Shown in pieces: positions 11,701 to 23,658 of a DNA stretch of 64,000 bases. Origin of the DNA: Pomacea canaliculata (lineage: Eukaryota > Mollusca > Gastropoda > Architaenioglossa > Ampullariidae); contig NC_037601.1 of assembly GCF_003073045.1 (NCBI RefSeq), forward strand, positions 5,673,872 through 5,737,871, written 5' to 3'. Within the stretch, counting starts at the first letter, position 1; every line of letters starts with the position of its first letter. Both the position numbers and the translations under genes were made by a program. The notes beneath the pieces were generated by a model. The model did not search any database. It was not told where the DNA came from and worked only from the letters and a program-made list of their open reading frames with translations.

Positions 11701-14700
11701 TCTTGAGAACGGAAGGGAGAGTATTTACTGAGATTTGTGGAAATAATATCTTACACTGAGCGTTACTCAGGCATTACAAACAATTTGCACTACACTGGGC
11801 TACACCTTTAACAGATAAGAGACTAAAAGTGCCTGTTATCGTTGGTAATACGTAACTGATTCCACTAGGTTAATGACATAGGACCCTACAGTTATAAAAA
11901 TGATTGCTCTGGATAGAACGGGGCTATTTTTTTCTCTCTTACACGTACAGACTAGCAACGCACCGCCCTAGCCCAAGCTACACACAACAACATCACGCAT
12001 GCATGCACACACAGACAAACACACGCACACACAGACAATCGCATGCACATACTCGAACGTACCGCACTCAGTCCCCATTACACATAGTATAACATCTCAC
12101 ACATACACTGCATCCCAATCGCCACCACCATCGCCTTATAAAACCACCACGAGCACCACACCTAACTGCTCTCAGTCGATTTCAGACATGGAAGCGGCGA
12201 TGGGTGGTGGTGACCAAGATGTCGGACCTGGCCTCGGGTACCGTCAGTGCACGGGTGGATGTGTGTGTCGATGAGACGGCATGGCGCACCCGCGGCGACA
12301 GAACCACCTTCGTGCTGGACGGCGTCACCACCCTGCAGCAGGCCTCCTCCAAAACCCACCCCTTCGCCTTCGAGATCGTGGAGAACGAGGCCGTGCTCGT
12401 GCTGTCTGGTGCCTCTAAGGCCGAGTCGTCCACCTGGATGGCCGACCTCAAGCAGATCTTCTTTACAGACGCAGTCATCCACCAGCAAGGTACTGGGGGC
12501 TGTCCCTGTGTGCATGCCTGCGAGTGAAAACTATGTTTGTTTATGTGCGCATTGCTGTGCCTGTCATCCTTCGTAAGGTGCTTATAGCTACAGTTCTTCT
12601 TCTGTACCTGTGAATGTTCCTGTGTATATTTATGGACCAGTGTATACGTGTGGATGATAAAAAATGTTTTAAGCGCTAGAGAACCAAGAAAACTGGAATT
12701 TTTAGAAATTCGTTCTCGATAATAATATTATGCCTCGTACCAGCTGTATTCCCATTATATAATATTAAAATAACAATAATAGAAAAGTAATAAAATAAGA
12801 AGTCAATGATATATTGTTAAAACATTGTATATTAGTCGTCGTGCCAACACCCACAAAACATCCGGTTTACTGACGCCATATGTACAAGATACAAAATGTG
12901 TTTATTCCTTTCACCCTCTGAAGGCATTTGGCAGACCAATACATGCCACGTGTCAATAAAAGGAACACAGTGAACCACAGGTACAGCTTCTTCCTTCCCT
13001 GATAAAATTCTCTTCTCCTCCTCCACGTCCTCCTCCTCATTATCTCCCTTATCTACAAACATCGTCAGTGTTATTATCTCCCCTAACTTGCCATCTTTGT
13101 GCAGATGTATACTTAGTTGCCGTCCAACCCAATGCAGACTCCCAGCGCGTTGGTCTCAGCGGTCAGTACAAGCTGAAGATCAACGCAGACGGCATGACCT
13201 TGCTGACCTCACCCCCGAACATGTCGCCAGTCTCTCTCGGTAGACGCCCACCAACAGCCGCAAGAGGTCAGAGGTCACAGAGCCTTAGGAGATCGGCGGG
13301 CTCCCCGCCTCCTTCGTTTGAGGAAGAGGCCAGCTTGGAGGACTTTGATGAGAGCAGCGCCGTGGAGGTCCTCAGCTGGCGGTTGTCCATGTTGAAGCGG
13401 TTCAACGTGGAAAAGGAAGGCAGCGCTGGGCAGTTGGCGTTCCTGGTGATCGAATGTGGACCGTAAGTGTACATACATCAATCAGACATCTGCATCTACA
13501 GATCTTTGGTGCAGTCTTCCATACGACGCATTTTAAAAATATACTTCACTGCTTCCTACATCTTCTTTTCTAAAAATATCTTCTTTTGCACTTGAGTAAG
13601 CTGTTCTCATCCAGTTCCGTGAACTCTTGACACTTTGTATCCAAGACTACTCTTGCCATTTTGGTTGCTGCTTTTTAAACAGATTTTTCGATGCTTACAT
13701 TGCAGCAACTCCCCGACAGGCGAGGGCACGTTTCGCTTCTCTAGCAAGGATGCAGCCGCCATTCTCCGTTCCATCCGCCGCTTCATCAGCATCGCCATGG
13801 CAACCAAGCAGCGCATGCTGAGGTCCTCGGGGGAGGTGAGGGTCAGGACTGAGTCCACCACCGCTAGCTACCAGCACATCCTGGACAGGTCAGGGCGACC
13901 CAGGACGGGCAGCGAGGAAGGAAGAGAGCGAGCTGATGAGACTCCTCGCGCCGTCTTGAACAGATCCGTGTCTAGCAGCTCCTCTTCGTCTACCCTGCCC
14001 ATGCCGGGATCCCCTTGCCCTGACACAAGCGAGGAAGGCGCCGCCGCTGACGACGACGACGACAGTGCTCCGTTGGTGACGACGGCGACACCCATCACCA
14101 CCACCCAGCGAAAGTCGTCGGCATCGAGTGGGAATGACCCGCATAACGAAACCAACGACTGGCAACAACAACACGAGCTGGTGTGGAACAAGCGCAGACG
14201 AGCAGGCATGCCCAGGAATAGCTCGGTGCCCAACGTCGTCACCCTGGCAACGGACGGAACTGGTTACATCATCATCGATAGAGGCAGGAACATATTGATG
14301 TTTCATGAAATATTTCAATGTTTATTATTCCCCGATAAAGGGTTTGTAATGGCGCAGTCGCCAAGTATATTTCTTATTCGAGAGCAGTGCTGTTTGATTG
14401 CAGATGATATTTCATTATTTTGGCCATGCATTATGTTAAATGTGTATATTGGATTAATCGACAGTCATCACTAACTAAAATTGTTTGAGAAGCTGCCGTT
14501 TTCTTGGTGTTTCAGATGTTGGACGCATGCGCACTTCCTCCATGACGGTTGAGCGACCGCGCAACTCCATGTCCGTGAGCTCGGGGGACTCAGGTGTGAT
14601 GGTGGGAGGTGATGAGATCGTCAGACGCTTTGATGTGTCCGGGAGGCAGTCGGCAGGTGAACCACGAGTAGGCAGTAACTCCTTCGACAGTGCCGTGTCC

Positions 14701-16955
14701 ATGGACTCCTTTTCTGCTAGAAAGGTAACTCCCCTATCGTCTTCCCCAACAGTTCCATCATCCACTTCACCTGCTCTCAGACAGAGTGTCTCCGCGAAGA
14801 ATGAAATTTATTTAGTTTCTCTTTTTCCCGTTTTTTGCCTCAGGTCAGCGATGTGGACGTGGGTGAGACCATACAGGAGTCCCCGTGTCTACCATCTCTC
14901 CCCTCTCTGCTGTCTGAAGACAAGATCACACCTACTGGCAGTTCTTCCCACATTTACCAGGACATCGATAACTTGGGTAAGGATGGGGAAAAAAATTACA
15001 CCTTCATCAGACATCGACCTTTTCGGTCCTTTCCAATACTAAGCAGACAGCTTGGGTCTGTTCCACTGAGAGAGAGAAAGAGAAATAAAATCCCGAAAGA
15101 ACATCCTTCAGCAGATACGTTTCTGTTATTCTTCTCATCGACATCAACGTTCTTCACACTAGCAACACTAAATTTATTTCTATCACCACTAGTATATACA
15201 CTCACTTCTGACCCCTGACCTGTGCTCGAGACACCTACACACATGCGCGGCGTTGTGTTGTGACAGGTCGCAGCATCAGGCGGCGGGAGTCGGCGGGTGT
15301 GGGTCAGGAGAGGCGGCGCCACTCCACGGGGGAGGTGCACAAGGAGAACGAGTACGAGGAGCTGGAGACGCTCCGCAAAGGGGTGGGCAGCACGGCCAGC
15401 GTCATCACCATGGGAGACAAACCGCCAGAGTTACCCGCCCGCCCCGCCTCGCTGCTGACCCTTGGTAAGAGTAGGCGCAAGCAGGGAGTCATATCAACGG
15501 CCCTCAGCTTCTTTTCCAGTCAACTCGCTTCTGGGTAAGCCTTTCATTAATGTTAAATATCTAATGATAATCTTTGCTTTTCAAGAACAGGTATGCCGAG
15601 GAGTATTCACCAAGATTTGGGGGTATAGTATTCTGAGCTTTTTTTTCAGTTATTCGAAAAAAAAAAAAAAAGACAAACCTTACTAGACCTTTAAGCAAAC
15701 GTTTAGAAAACAGCAAGTTCGCTAATTTTTTTTCAATGAAAATATTACAATTGTTCTCCTCTTAAAAAAGCGCGTAATTTCCGTTGAATGCCCCTTTGAA
15801 TCACGCAGTAGAACTGAACAGAATGTTCTCTGTTTCTTTCTTCAAGGCATTCAGATGAAAATTCTTCTTTCGATAAGGAGCAAAAATCTGGATGAAACCG
15901 TTTCCCCAAAGGGGGAATATATTAACTAATTCTTTGGGTCAAATTCACGTGGGCACTTGAACTGTTTCAGAAGATCCGTTCCAGCAGAAACTTCATTGAC
16001 AAAGAAAGGTGATCTGCGCTCTAGCACCGGAAGCATCGACCCGTACACAAGCATCTCGGAAGACGACCTCGAGGTCAGGTTAGCGCGCAGACGCAGATCA
16101 TCGGACGTGACGCCATATGGGTCTTTGCGCGAGCAGCACCATGGCAAGTCGCCTCAGGTCACCTCACGCTCAGCTCCAGCCACTCCGGCAGACACTCTGC
16201 CAGCGGGTGACATTGCTTTCACCACCGATGAAACAACACAGGCAGGCCAATCCGGAACCTGCCAGAAAGATCTTCTGTCTTTCTCGGACACCGACTTGTC
16301 CCAGGACTCCAGAGGGCGAGACGCTGGTCAAGACGCACAAAGCAGCACCAAGGCACTCCTGGACTTCTTTTTAGACGACCTTTCTTTCCATTCGAATCCT
16401 ATGGTGACGGGAGAACTCGTGACAGGAATTCCCTCGGCGGCCATGGTAGGCAGCACGGCCGAGGTCAGTTCAGAACGAGGCATGGCGATTCCACCCCGAG
16501 GCTGGTCTCAGCAACATGGCTGGTCAGCACCTTCCTCCTTCCAGGCCATGGGGCCAGCAGGCTGGGCGCATTTCGCCGCCGATTTTGGTGGCCACTCGCC
16601 TCTGTCTTCTTCACCTGCCACCCAAACAGGTTGGAGTACTGCCACGTATCCGCCATCTACCGCCGTGTGGCATCCATACCTCCCATACCCACCCAACTCC
16701 TCCATGGCTTCCATGGCGCCGCTCATGACTTCCACACCCATGGCACCTGATCTGACGTTCCTCACGTCTACACTCATGGCACCTAATCTGGCGGCAAAAG
16801 ACAGCGGCATCAGCGCCAGGGTGGCAGGGGTGTACATCGACATGAGCAGCGATGGGAAGGTTGACGATGACAGACTAGTCATCGTTGACGATTATGTCAA
16901 GCCCGATGAGGCCAACGATCATGAAGATTCCTTGGACTTTCTGCTGTTTCAGTAG
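8732..16955 (+). CDS. DOK-like adaptor protein (PH + IRS-type PTB)
   Basis: Eight exons keep one open frame: 8732-8812, 12186-12489, 13105-13462, 13706-14262, 14516-14724, 14844-14976, 15267-15534 and 15971-16955. The sum is 2895 nt, 964 residues. The PH domain spans ~10-115 and is split by the 3.4-kb first intron (GYLEIKQ, then TWKRRWVVVTKM and the helix Trp in SSTWMADLKQ). The IRS-type PTB domain spans ~130-275 (DVYLVAVQPNADSQRVGLSG, SWRLSMLKRF, SPTGEGTFRF). The long tail has Ser- and Asp-rich runs, a proline motif (PPELPARP) and tyrosines in SH2-ligand-like settings (IYQDIDNL, NEYEELETL, DPYTSI, TPYGSL). DOK proteins sit under receptor tyrosine kinases at the membrane and recruit SH2 proteins when phosphorylated (family knowledge). 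The exon-4 donor at 14262 is weak (GTTACA) and is chosen because it is the only nearby one that keeps frame. The PTB carries a ~50-residue insert at ~164-213. The start is chosen because it opens the PH domain. Confidence 0.85.
9234..9257 (+). repeat. poly(A) tract in intron 1
   Basis: A run of 24 bases, almost all A, sits within the first intron of the DOK-like gene. It could be the tail of a retroposed copy, but I see no recognisable element next to it. Confidence 0.6.
9734..9785 (+). repeat. perfect 26-bp tandem duplication
   Basis: The 26-base unit beginning CATCTTTCTTTACAAG occurs twice in direct succession (9734-9759 and 9760-9785) with no difference between copies, so it is recent. 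It lies in intron 1 of the DOK-like gene. Confidence 0.9.
9813..9876 (+). repeat. compound (CT)n/(CA)n microsatellite
   Basis: CT dinucleotides broken by a C run pass into CA dinucleotides. It lies in intron 1 of the DOK-like gene. Confidence 0.85.
10440..10665 (+). repeat. degenerate short tandem repeat
   Basis: Phrases such as GTGTGTACTGTCACA, GTGTGTACCGTTACA and GTGTATATCGTAACA return every ~45-60 bases, mixed with 'GTTTTAGGT' variants. It is an old, worn tandem array in intron 1 of the DOK-like gene; its open frame (part of 10353-10661) has no known match. Confidence 0.5.
12000..12052 (+). repeat. CA-rich simple sequence
   Basis: An imperfect CACA/CAGACA tract lies about 135 bases upstream of exon 2 of the DOK-like gene. 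It has no coding character. Confidence 0.7.
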
Positions 16956-18054
16956 CTTGACAACCCCAACTACTTGCCGAACAGCTTGCCAGAGGTGACT
17001 GTGTTTCTTTCAAGTGGTGACCACGAGCTTTTGTTCATCCCAGCTAAACACACACACCTTTAGTGATGGGCTTCACCAAAACTTGGCACTACTCCTCTTT
17101 TTTCATCTAGTATTTTAATTTTTGGACACCACTGGAACAGCCTCTAGCCTTCTGGTAGCCCTGCTTTAAAAAAAGAAAATGAGTAGTTTTATGTTAAGGT
17201 ACGTTCTGGGAAGCAGTGTTTAGTTGTTTTTTTTCAAGCTGCTACTTCAATGGGTGGTGAAAATAGAGTTTGACTCAAGATGTTTGTAACCACACAAAGG
17301 AAAGTTTGATTCCTTCCTGGGTAGAGACAATTTTCTCATTTCCAATCCCAATCCAAAATGTTCCAATAGTCAAACCAGTTAAAATCATTCCAATCTTTGA
17401 TATACAAAAGCCCCATTAGCAAAATCAAGGCAACCAGACATTTAAGACTGTACTATGCTACTAATTTTGGGCCTGTACTGTGATGTACTTTACTTTTAAG
17501 TGTCAAAGTAAGACATCTGCTGACAAGTTCTTCAGAAAAAAATTGTAAAAGATTTTTGCTGTTGTGTTAGTACTTCTCCTATAACAACTGAACTTGTGTA
17601 GTAGAGCTTCATGATACTTCTATTAAAGTTGTGGAGAACTTTTGAACTAGATTCCTATTGTTGAATATGCTTATGAATTAAAAAAACCTGCCATACTACT
17701 TCGCAATATGTATGGTTACAAAGGGCCATTAGACAAAGTACAGGTCTGGTCTGATTGAAGCATTAAAAGTACGTTTGTAATAATATAAAAGCTTGCATTG
17801 TGCATACTTTAAAAATGTATGACTTTGTGTCAGACAGCAGTGTGGTTAGCCAACTGAGAATGATGGGGCAAGTAAATGTAATGTCACATTAATCAATACT
17901 TCACGTCACGTTACCATAGAATGCCCCGGCTAATTTACCATCATATCAGTGTGTCAAAGTAAAGTTTCTAACCTGTCTTTGAAGGCTGGCTAGTCAACAT
18001 GTCAAAGAATGGTGTAGTTTGTAAACATTTCTTGTCAAGACATATCAGTTGGGG

Positions 18055-18231
18055 ATGTGGGGAGAAGGCGTTTTACACTGAGCCAGCAACTTAGGCTATA
18101 TCAAAGCAGTTAACCCTGTAATCAGAAGGTACACGCAGAGAAATAACAGTGTGGCCAAGATGAGATCTGAACCCTGGGCAGCCAACCCTCACTGTATTGG
18201 TGACAGGCGCTAACCATTGTGCCACTGGACA
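18055..18231 (-). repeat. tRNA-derived SINE
   Basis: On the minus strand it starts with a tRNA-like head: A box TGGCACAATGG (18214-18224) and a B-box-like GGTTCAGATCT (18161-18175). A body follows that ends with a conserved-looking piece (plus strand CGTTTTACACTGAGCCAGC). The same head appears at 51310-51490 and, worn, near 2670-2840. Tail pieces resembling the body recur at 18378-18440 (GTGTTTTATGCTGAACCC). Confidence 0.75.
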
Positions 18232-18377
18232 TTGATATTGAAGACCTCATTTCAGTGTTCTAACACACCTTGAGGTTTTATTCAACAGTCAATGATTCTA
18301 GACTGTTACAGATGCTTAATAAGCACTTTGTTTCTCCCTCTTTTTTCTGGATGGACTGTTGGTCAGAAAGGCTTTCC

Positions 18378-18440
18378 AGGGAATATAAAGCAAAGGGAGG
18401 GGGTTGGGGAGAATTGGTGTTTTATGCTGAACCCGTAACT
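18378..18440 (-). repeat. SINE body fragment
   Basis: It resembles the body of the SINE just upstream (GGTGTTTTATGCTGAACCCGT beside GGCGTTTTACACTGAGCCAGC) but has no tRNA head. It is probably a second, truncated copy. Confidence 0.4.
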
Positions 18441-20717
18441 AAGAAGCAAAGGGAGAGATAGGGAGAGAATGGAAGGAAGGAGAAAGTATGACTCGTCTGC
18501 TGTGTTCATTATTGTGAAGGAATGGCTTTGAGCATGTTTTGTATTTGTTTTGCATTCTGTAACAGGTCAAGATCTTTTGAATAGGCCTATGTAACAAAAC
18601 TGATGAAATATATATTGAGTGGAGGATAATCCAACCAGCATCACATTTTTAGGCAAGTCCCTGCTAAGAATATCTTGCTGCATGCACTGTATAAAGAAAA
18701 AGTCAGTCAATACAACATCCTTAAAGACTTTACTTGTACCAAACTTCATGCAATGGGATAAATGGAGAGAAGCAACTATCTATTATGAGAAACCACATTT
18801 TCTGTAGTACACATCTATAAGGACAAAATCCAAGAATCACACTTTGGCAACTATAACTGTGTTAATGCACATACACCTTAATCAGCTATTTTAGCTGTTA
18901 TGGGGGAACATATCGTTTTTTTTTTACTCATCAACTGATACCCACTTCAGGATATGTTAAAGAGGGAGGAAAACAGAAAACTCTTGCCTGTACCAAAATC
19001 ACTATAACAAATAGTGCAATTCATAGTGAATTTGCAGTTTAAACACAAACACTTGGAAAATAATTCCTGCCTCAATAAGTCCCCCTGACAGAATCTTTTA
19101 AAGTGTTTTTATTTTGTACAAGACAGGTTATTCTTTAATCAGTGTTGGATAGAATTAAATGTAAAGTCTTTTAACAAAGTCATATAAAATATATAAAAAT
19201 TATTGTCTAGTCAAATATTGCTAAATAGAGGCAAGACAATTCTGAAACTGACTTGCCCACAAGCAAATCTGAAATTTAAGTTATAGTAAATATGTTATAA
19301 TTAATTGACATAATTAAGTGGCGTTACATCTGCACAAGCAAACAATAAAATATATTTGGAATAAGGACTAGATGATAGAAAGTGAATAATTATAAGAGTA
19401 AAAAACAATAAGCACTTTTTAGTGTCTTACATGACACATATTAAGACTTAACACATGTTAAACATGAATGTGAAAACAAAGTATAATATATGTAAGTATT
19501 AATGATCCAGAACAGAACTTCAACATACCCTCCTACCCAAAAAAAAATAATTAAAACCCATACTGGAACTACTCATAGACAATATGTTAGAAAATAACTT
19601 CAAACAGCACAGCAGGCACATGTTAATGTTTATAGTTCCCACATTTAAGCATCATGGAAAATAAAACATAAGGGATAGGGCAGTCCTCAGATGGTCATCT
19701 TATTATTATTCCTATTCACCTCTACTGAAGCATAGGGTCGCAGGAGATGTTCATAAAGTTTCTTAAATTATGTACCTAACAAGCCCCCAACCACCACCCC
19801 TGGATAAAATATCATTAAAGTTGGACAACAGCCAAGTGGCCTCTACATTTTTTTGAAAATCATTTCACCTTAATACCAACTTGCTCTTTTACTTGGTGGA
19901 CAAGTTCTCAGTCTAACAATTTTGTTAGTTGACACAAGTGAATATAATTATAGGAAATTTTACCTCCAACTACGTCCCCAGCTATTCTGAGCCAAATATT
20001 AATATGGTTACAGCAGGAACAAGTAAACTTCTGGTCTAAAGACACATTTATGTACTACATCTAATTTACTGCAGAAGCTCTAGAATCCAATAACTAGGCA
20101 AAAGCCCACCACATGCAAAAGATTAAAGAATCTAATGTTTCAAGATATGTGACAGGTCTAGAAAAATACAATATACTTTGCATGGACTAATCACAGTTGC
20201 TTCTGAGACAAGCTGAAGACGAGTAGATTTAAGCTCGTTTAGATTCCCAGGAGAAAGCAAGGGCATTCTATGGAGCTGCCTAAAGATCTGACAATGGCAC
20301 AGGCTCAGCAACCAAACTGCATGATCAACTACCAGGCCTGCAACTGATGGTTCAGTTAATCACCTATAGATTAAGAAATCGAAAGGGACCTGTCACATAA
20401 TTAAGACAAAACTTCAGCTTCTCTCCAGTGTTTTAGAATCTGTTTTTTTTTCCTCAGCTAAAAAGCACCTTTGCATAAACATATGGTAAAGGCATCAAGG
20501 ACATTCAATCAAGCATATAAATATATCCAAGGGCAAAGATTACAAATGATGAACATCAACGACACTGCAAACAAATACAGACATCTTGATACGAGTTGTA
20601 ATTTTTTTCCAGATCAATAATGGACATTCTGGCAGTGCATGCTTTACACACTTGTTGCACAAAGAATGAAATCCATGATGACAGAGATGCCTAAGTGTAT
20701 GATGCAATACTTTAAAC

Positions 20718-20895
20718 CAATGGTGCCCAACCCTTTCTCGCCCAAGGGCCACACTTGACATAACATAAAAACCTTGTGGGCCAGAATATGGTGGTTTTGC
20801 CAGAATCGTGACAATGTTAAAAATGAAATTATGTTGTGTCTGGTTTAAATGAGCAGGCTGGATGTGGCCTGTGGGCTATAGTTTGGGCACCCCTG
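20718..20895. mobile_element. short non-autonomous hAT element (MITE)
   Basis: The ends are inverted: CAATGGTGCCCAA on the left and, reversed, CAGGGGTGCCCAAA on the right. Next to them are GGGCCAC and GTGGGCC-type inner repeats. The flanks CTTTAAAC and ATCTAAAC form an imperfect 8-bp target duplication, as hAT insertions leave. There is no coding capacity. It lies just outside the segmental duplication of the MARVEL cluster. Confidence 0.75.
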
Positions 20896-23658
20896 ATCTA
20901 AACACCTCAATGCTTACTGTTAAATAAAATGGCCTGTCTCTCCTTACAGAACTGGCCCAGTAGACTAAAATTTCTTTCAATTACTACAAAATTTTAGGTT
21001 GAAATAGTTTTGATGCTTAGGTAGCTGACAGTACAATGAACTTGAAAAAAAAGCACACCAAGTATCAAAGGTATAAAAGAACTTTGCTCTTAACAATGTC
21101 AAAGATGATTAAAGAGTGCAATTATAAATCAATGTATATTTTAACATTATGTAAATGGTGCTAAATCTTCACTATTTTAAGAGGTGCATGCCCAGAAGAC
21201 ACGACTCAACATAGTCACTTAATCTGATCAAACCAATCGAACAATTAGAAAGAAATGACAGCCTCTCACTCAAATGATTCCCCCCTCCCCTTCAACTCCA
21301 AAAAAAAAAAGTTTGACAAAGTGTACAGCCTTTTGCTAACACATTATAGAAGTACACAATGTTTATAAGAATTTCAGACACAGTCACAAAATTACTGGCT
21401 GAACTAGCAAAATTTTTAAAATAAGATTTGGACAGCTTATAGTCACAATCCAACACTTTTTGTCCTCTTATTTATAAGATAAAATCACAGTCAATAGTTT
21501 AATCATGAAAATATAACAAATCTGAAAACATGATTTTAAAAACAAAATATACCTCTGGATAAGGTAGTAAATTCTTCTAAATTAAATATCTGAATAACAT
21601 TTTTACTCTAACAATGCAAGCAACTAGTAGCCTTCTTTTCTATAAAAAGAAAAAAAGGATATGTAAGTCATAAATATATATATGCTCGTGATAAATGCCT
21701 TGAATCCAACACAAAATGCTTCATGAAAAGCACTTATCAGATATAAACACTTGACAGAAAGAAGTTACTCATTATGTACAATCATTGCTTGCACAAATGT
21801 AGAGAGAACAAAATCACTGAACATTCATTAGCTGCTCTTTTAGAAAACTTTCTGCAACGAAGGTAACAGAAAGAAAATAGCATTATATATTATATGGCAT
21901 TCTGATGGAGAAAAAAAAAAAAGAACAAAATGTGGCATGATAATAAGCAGATCAAAATTTCTGGAAGAAAATTCCACTAAACTGTTCTTAGGCTACATAA
22001 TTTTCAAATCACAGACTAGCGATGTGAAGAAAAATACTTGTTTAAGGTCATTGTAACCTCAAAATAAAATTATAAGTAAAATCTGTCTATAAAATCTTAA
22101 AAGTAAAAAGACTTTGAATTTGTTTGAAACTAGCTCTCCTTAACACATCAGAAATGTGTGCAGGACCTTACTTTGCAGAAATTTGATCAGAACAAAAGGC
22201 TGATGGCAACTCTAGCCATCTTGCAAAGTTTATGCTGCATGAGAGTTGATTGAAGAACCTAATACCACACTGAGCCAAAAGGCATGAAAGATAAACAGCA
22301 AGACACAGAATAAAGCTGTGAGTACAGCACAGATGCTTTCTGGTTCATAGAAAAATGTTTCAGAGACTGCTAATGAATCTGAGGAGGATCACCAATAGTC
22401 CTCTTTTGCAGACAGCAAACTAAAAAGAAGAATGCAATTTAATTTAAAGTACACTGAAACAAATATAAAATTAAAAAAAGGGGGAAAAATGTATACATCC
22501 TCCAGCATTGATTCTGAATTATTCAATTTATTTCAGAAGCCCTGAGATAACAGAAACACATATCTAAAAATTTTAAGAATCTGTACACTATTCAATCCCA
22601 GATAGCAAAAATATCATCTAAACTGGTTTGCTATATGTCTTAGAGATTACTTTTAGCTCTTTATACAACAAAAATTTACACAAGCACATCTAATTCATTT
22701 AATTTAATATCATACACATCAGAGATTCAAGACAGCATGAAACCTGTCAAACATTTTTTTAAAAGTTAATATATTTCCCTTTAAATAAAGAAACAAAGCA
22801 GGAAAATCCTTGCCCTATCCACAGAAATGAATTTAAATTAGCCGTGTATATGTATAAGCAGCATTCATGGGTTAGAACCTTTTTGATAATAATAAATAGT
22901 GACAAACAGCATGAAGCAAAGAAACCATTACAATGGCTGAATGGCAGTATACATCAGGAAAACAGTCTGCAATCTCAAGCAAAGATAGTCCTGCTCACCA
23001 CAAAAAGGACAGCCAGTGACACCCAAAGTACTACCAACATGCACTGAGAATACAGCAGAAAACAACATCCCTACGTCATATGTCAGAGACCTAAATCTGG
23101 ATCTACCAGTACCTGCAACTCTTTTGATGTTATTATCTGTCACTCACTTGCTGTGAAATGATTTGTTGATGTTGATCAAATTATTGGGCACGTTCTGATC
23201 ACTCGGTGCATCATTCAACTCCACTGAAAATCTCACTGAAATAATTAGATTTCTTGCAAAAGCAAGAAATTCTGATAGAAATCCATCAGATGTTGTCTAG
23301 CCAGCTTCTTCCAATCAAGCTCTGTGTTTTACATTTCAGTTGGAGCTGCTGTTTAGGTTGTTGATCTTTTGGACCTGCTGTACAAAATACTTATGCACTG
23401 CACATGTTACTGTGAAGTTGCAAAGTATTGGTTACCATTTATAAACATAGCCATTCCAGCGCCTTAACCTGTCTTGTACACTCAGTGCTGTCAAAAATCA
23501 AAGGCCAGTCCTTTGATCCTTGCAGACAAGAGTTACAAATGTATCAAGCAACTAGAGTTTCAAACATCATTCTTATGCTTAGAACTAGATTTGCAATCAT
23601 TCATAAAACCTTTTCAACAATCTTGAAAGCCATCATCTGTTTTAACTCTTCTGGCCCT

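Larger units (their letters stand above)
16956..20717. other. 3'UTR and intergenic region after the DOK-like gene
   Basis: No further coding exon is visible. The start is probably the 3'UTR of the DOK-like gene; the nearest canonical plus-strand AATAAA that I see is at 19344-19349, with weaker ATTAAA forms at about 17622 and 17761. The end probably includes the 3'UTR of the converging MARVEL gene A1; a minus-strand AATAAA is present at 19108-19113. If both signals are used, the two transcripts would overlap tail to tail. The SINE at 18055 lies within. Confidence 0.35.

Noticed and set aside
13868-14318. Two minus-strand open frames of 124 and 142 residues
   Set aside because: Both are antisense to DOK-like exon 4, whose Ser/Asp-rich, GC-rich coding makes the opposite strand open.
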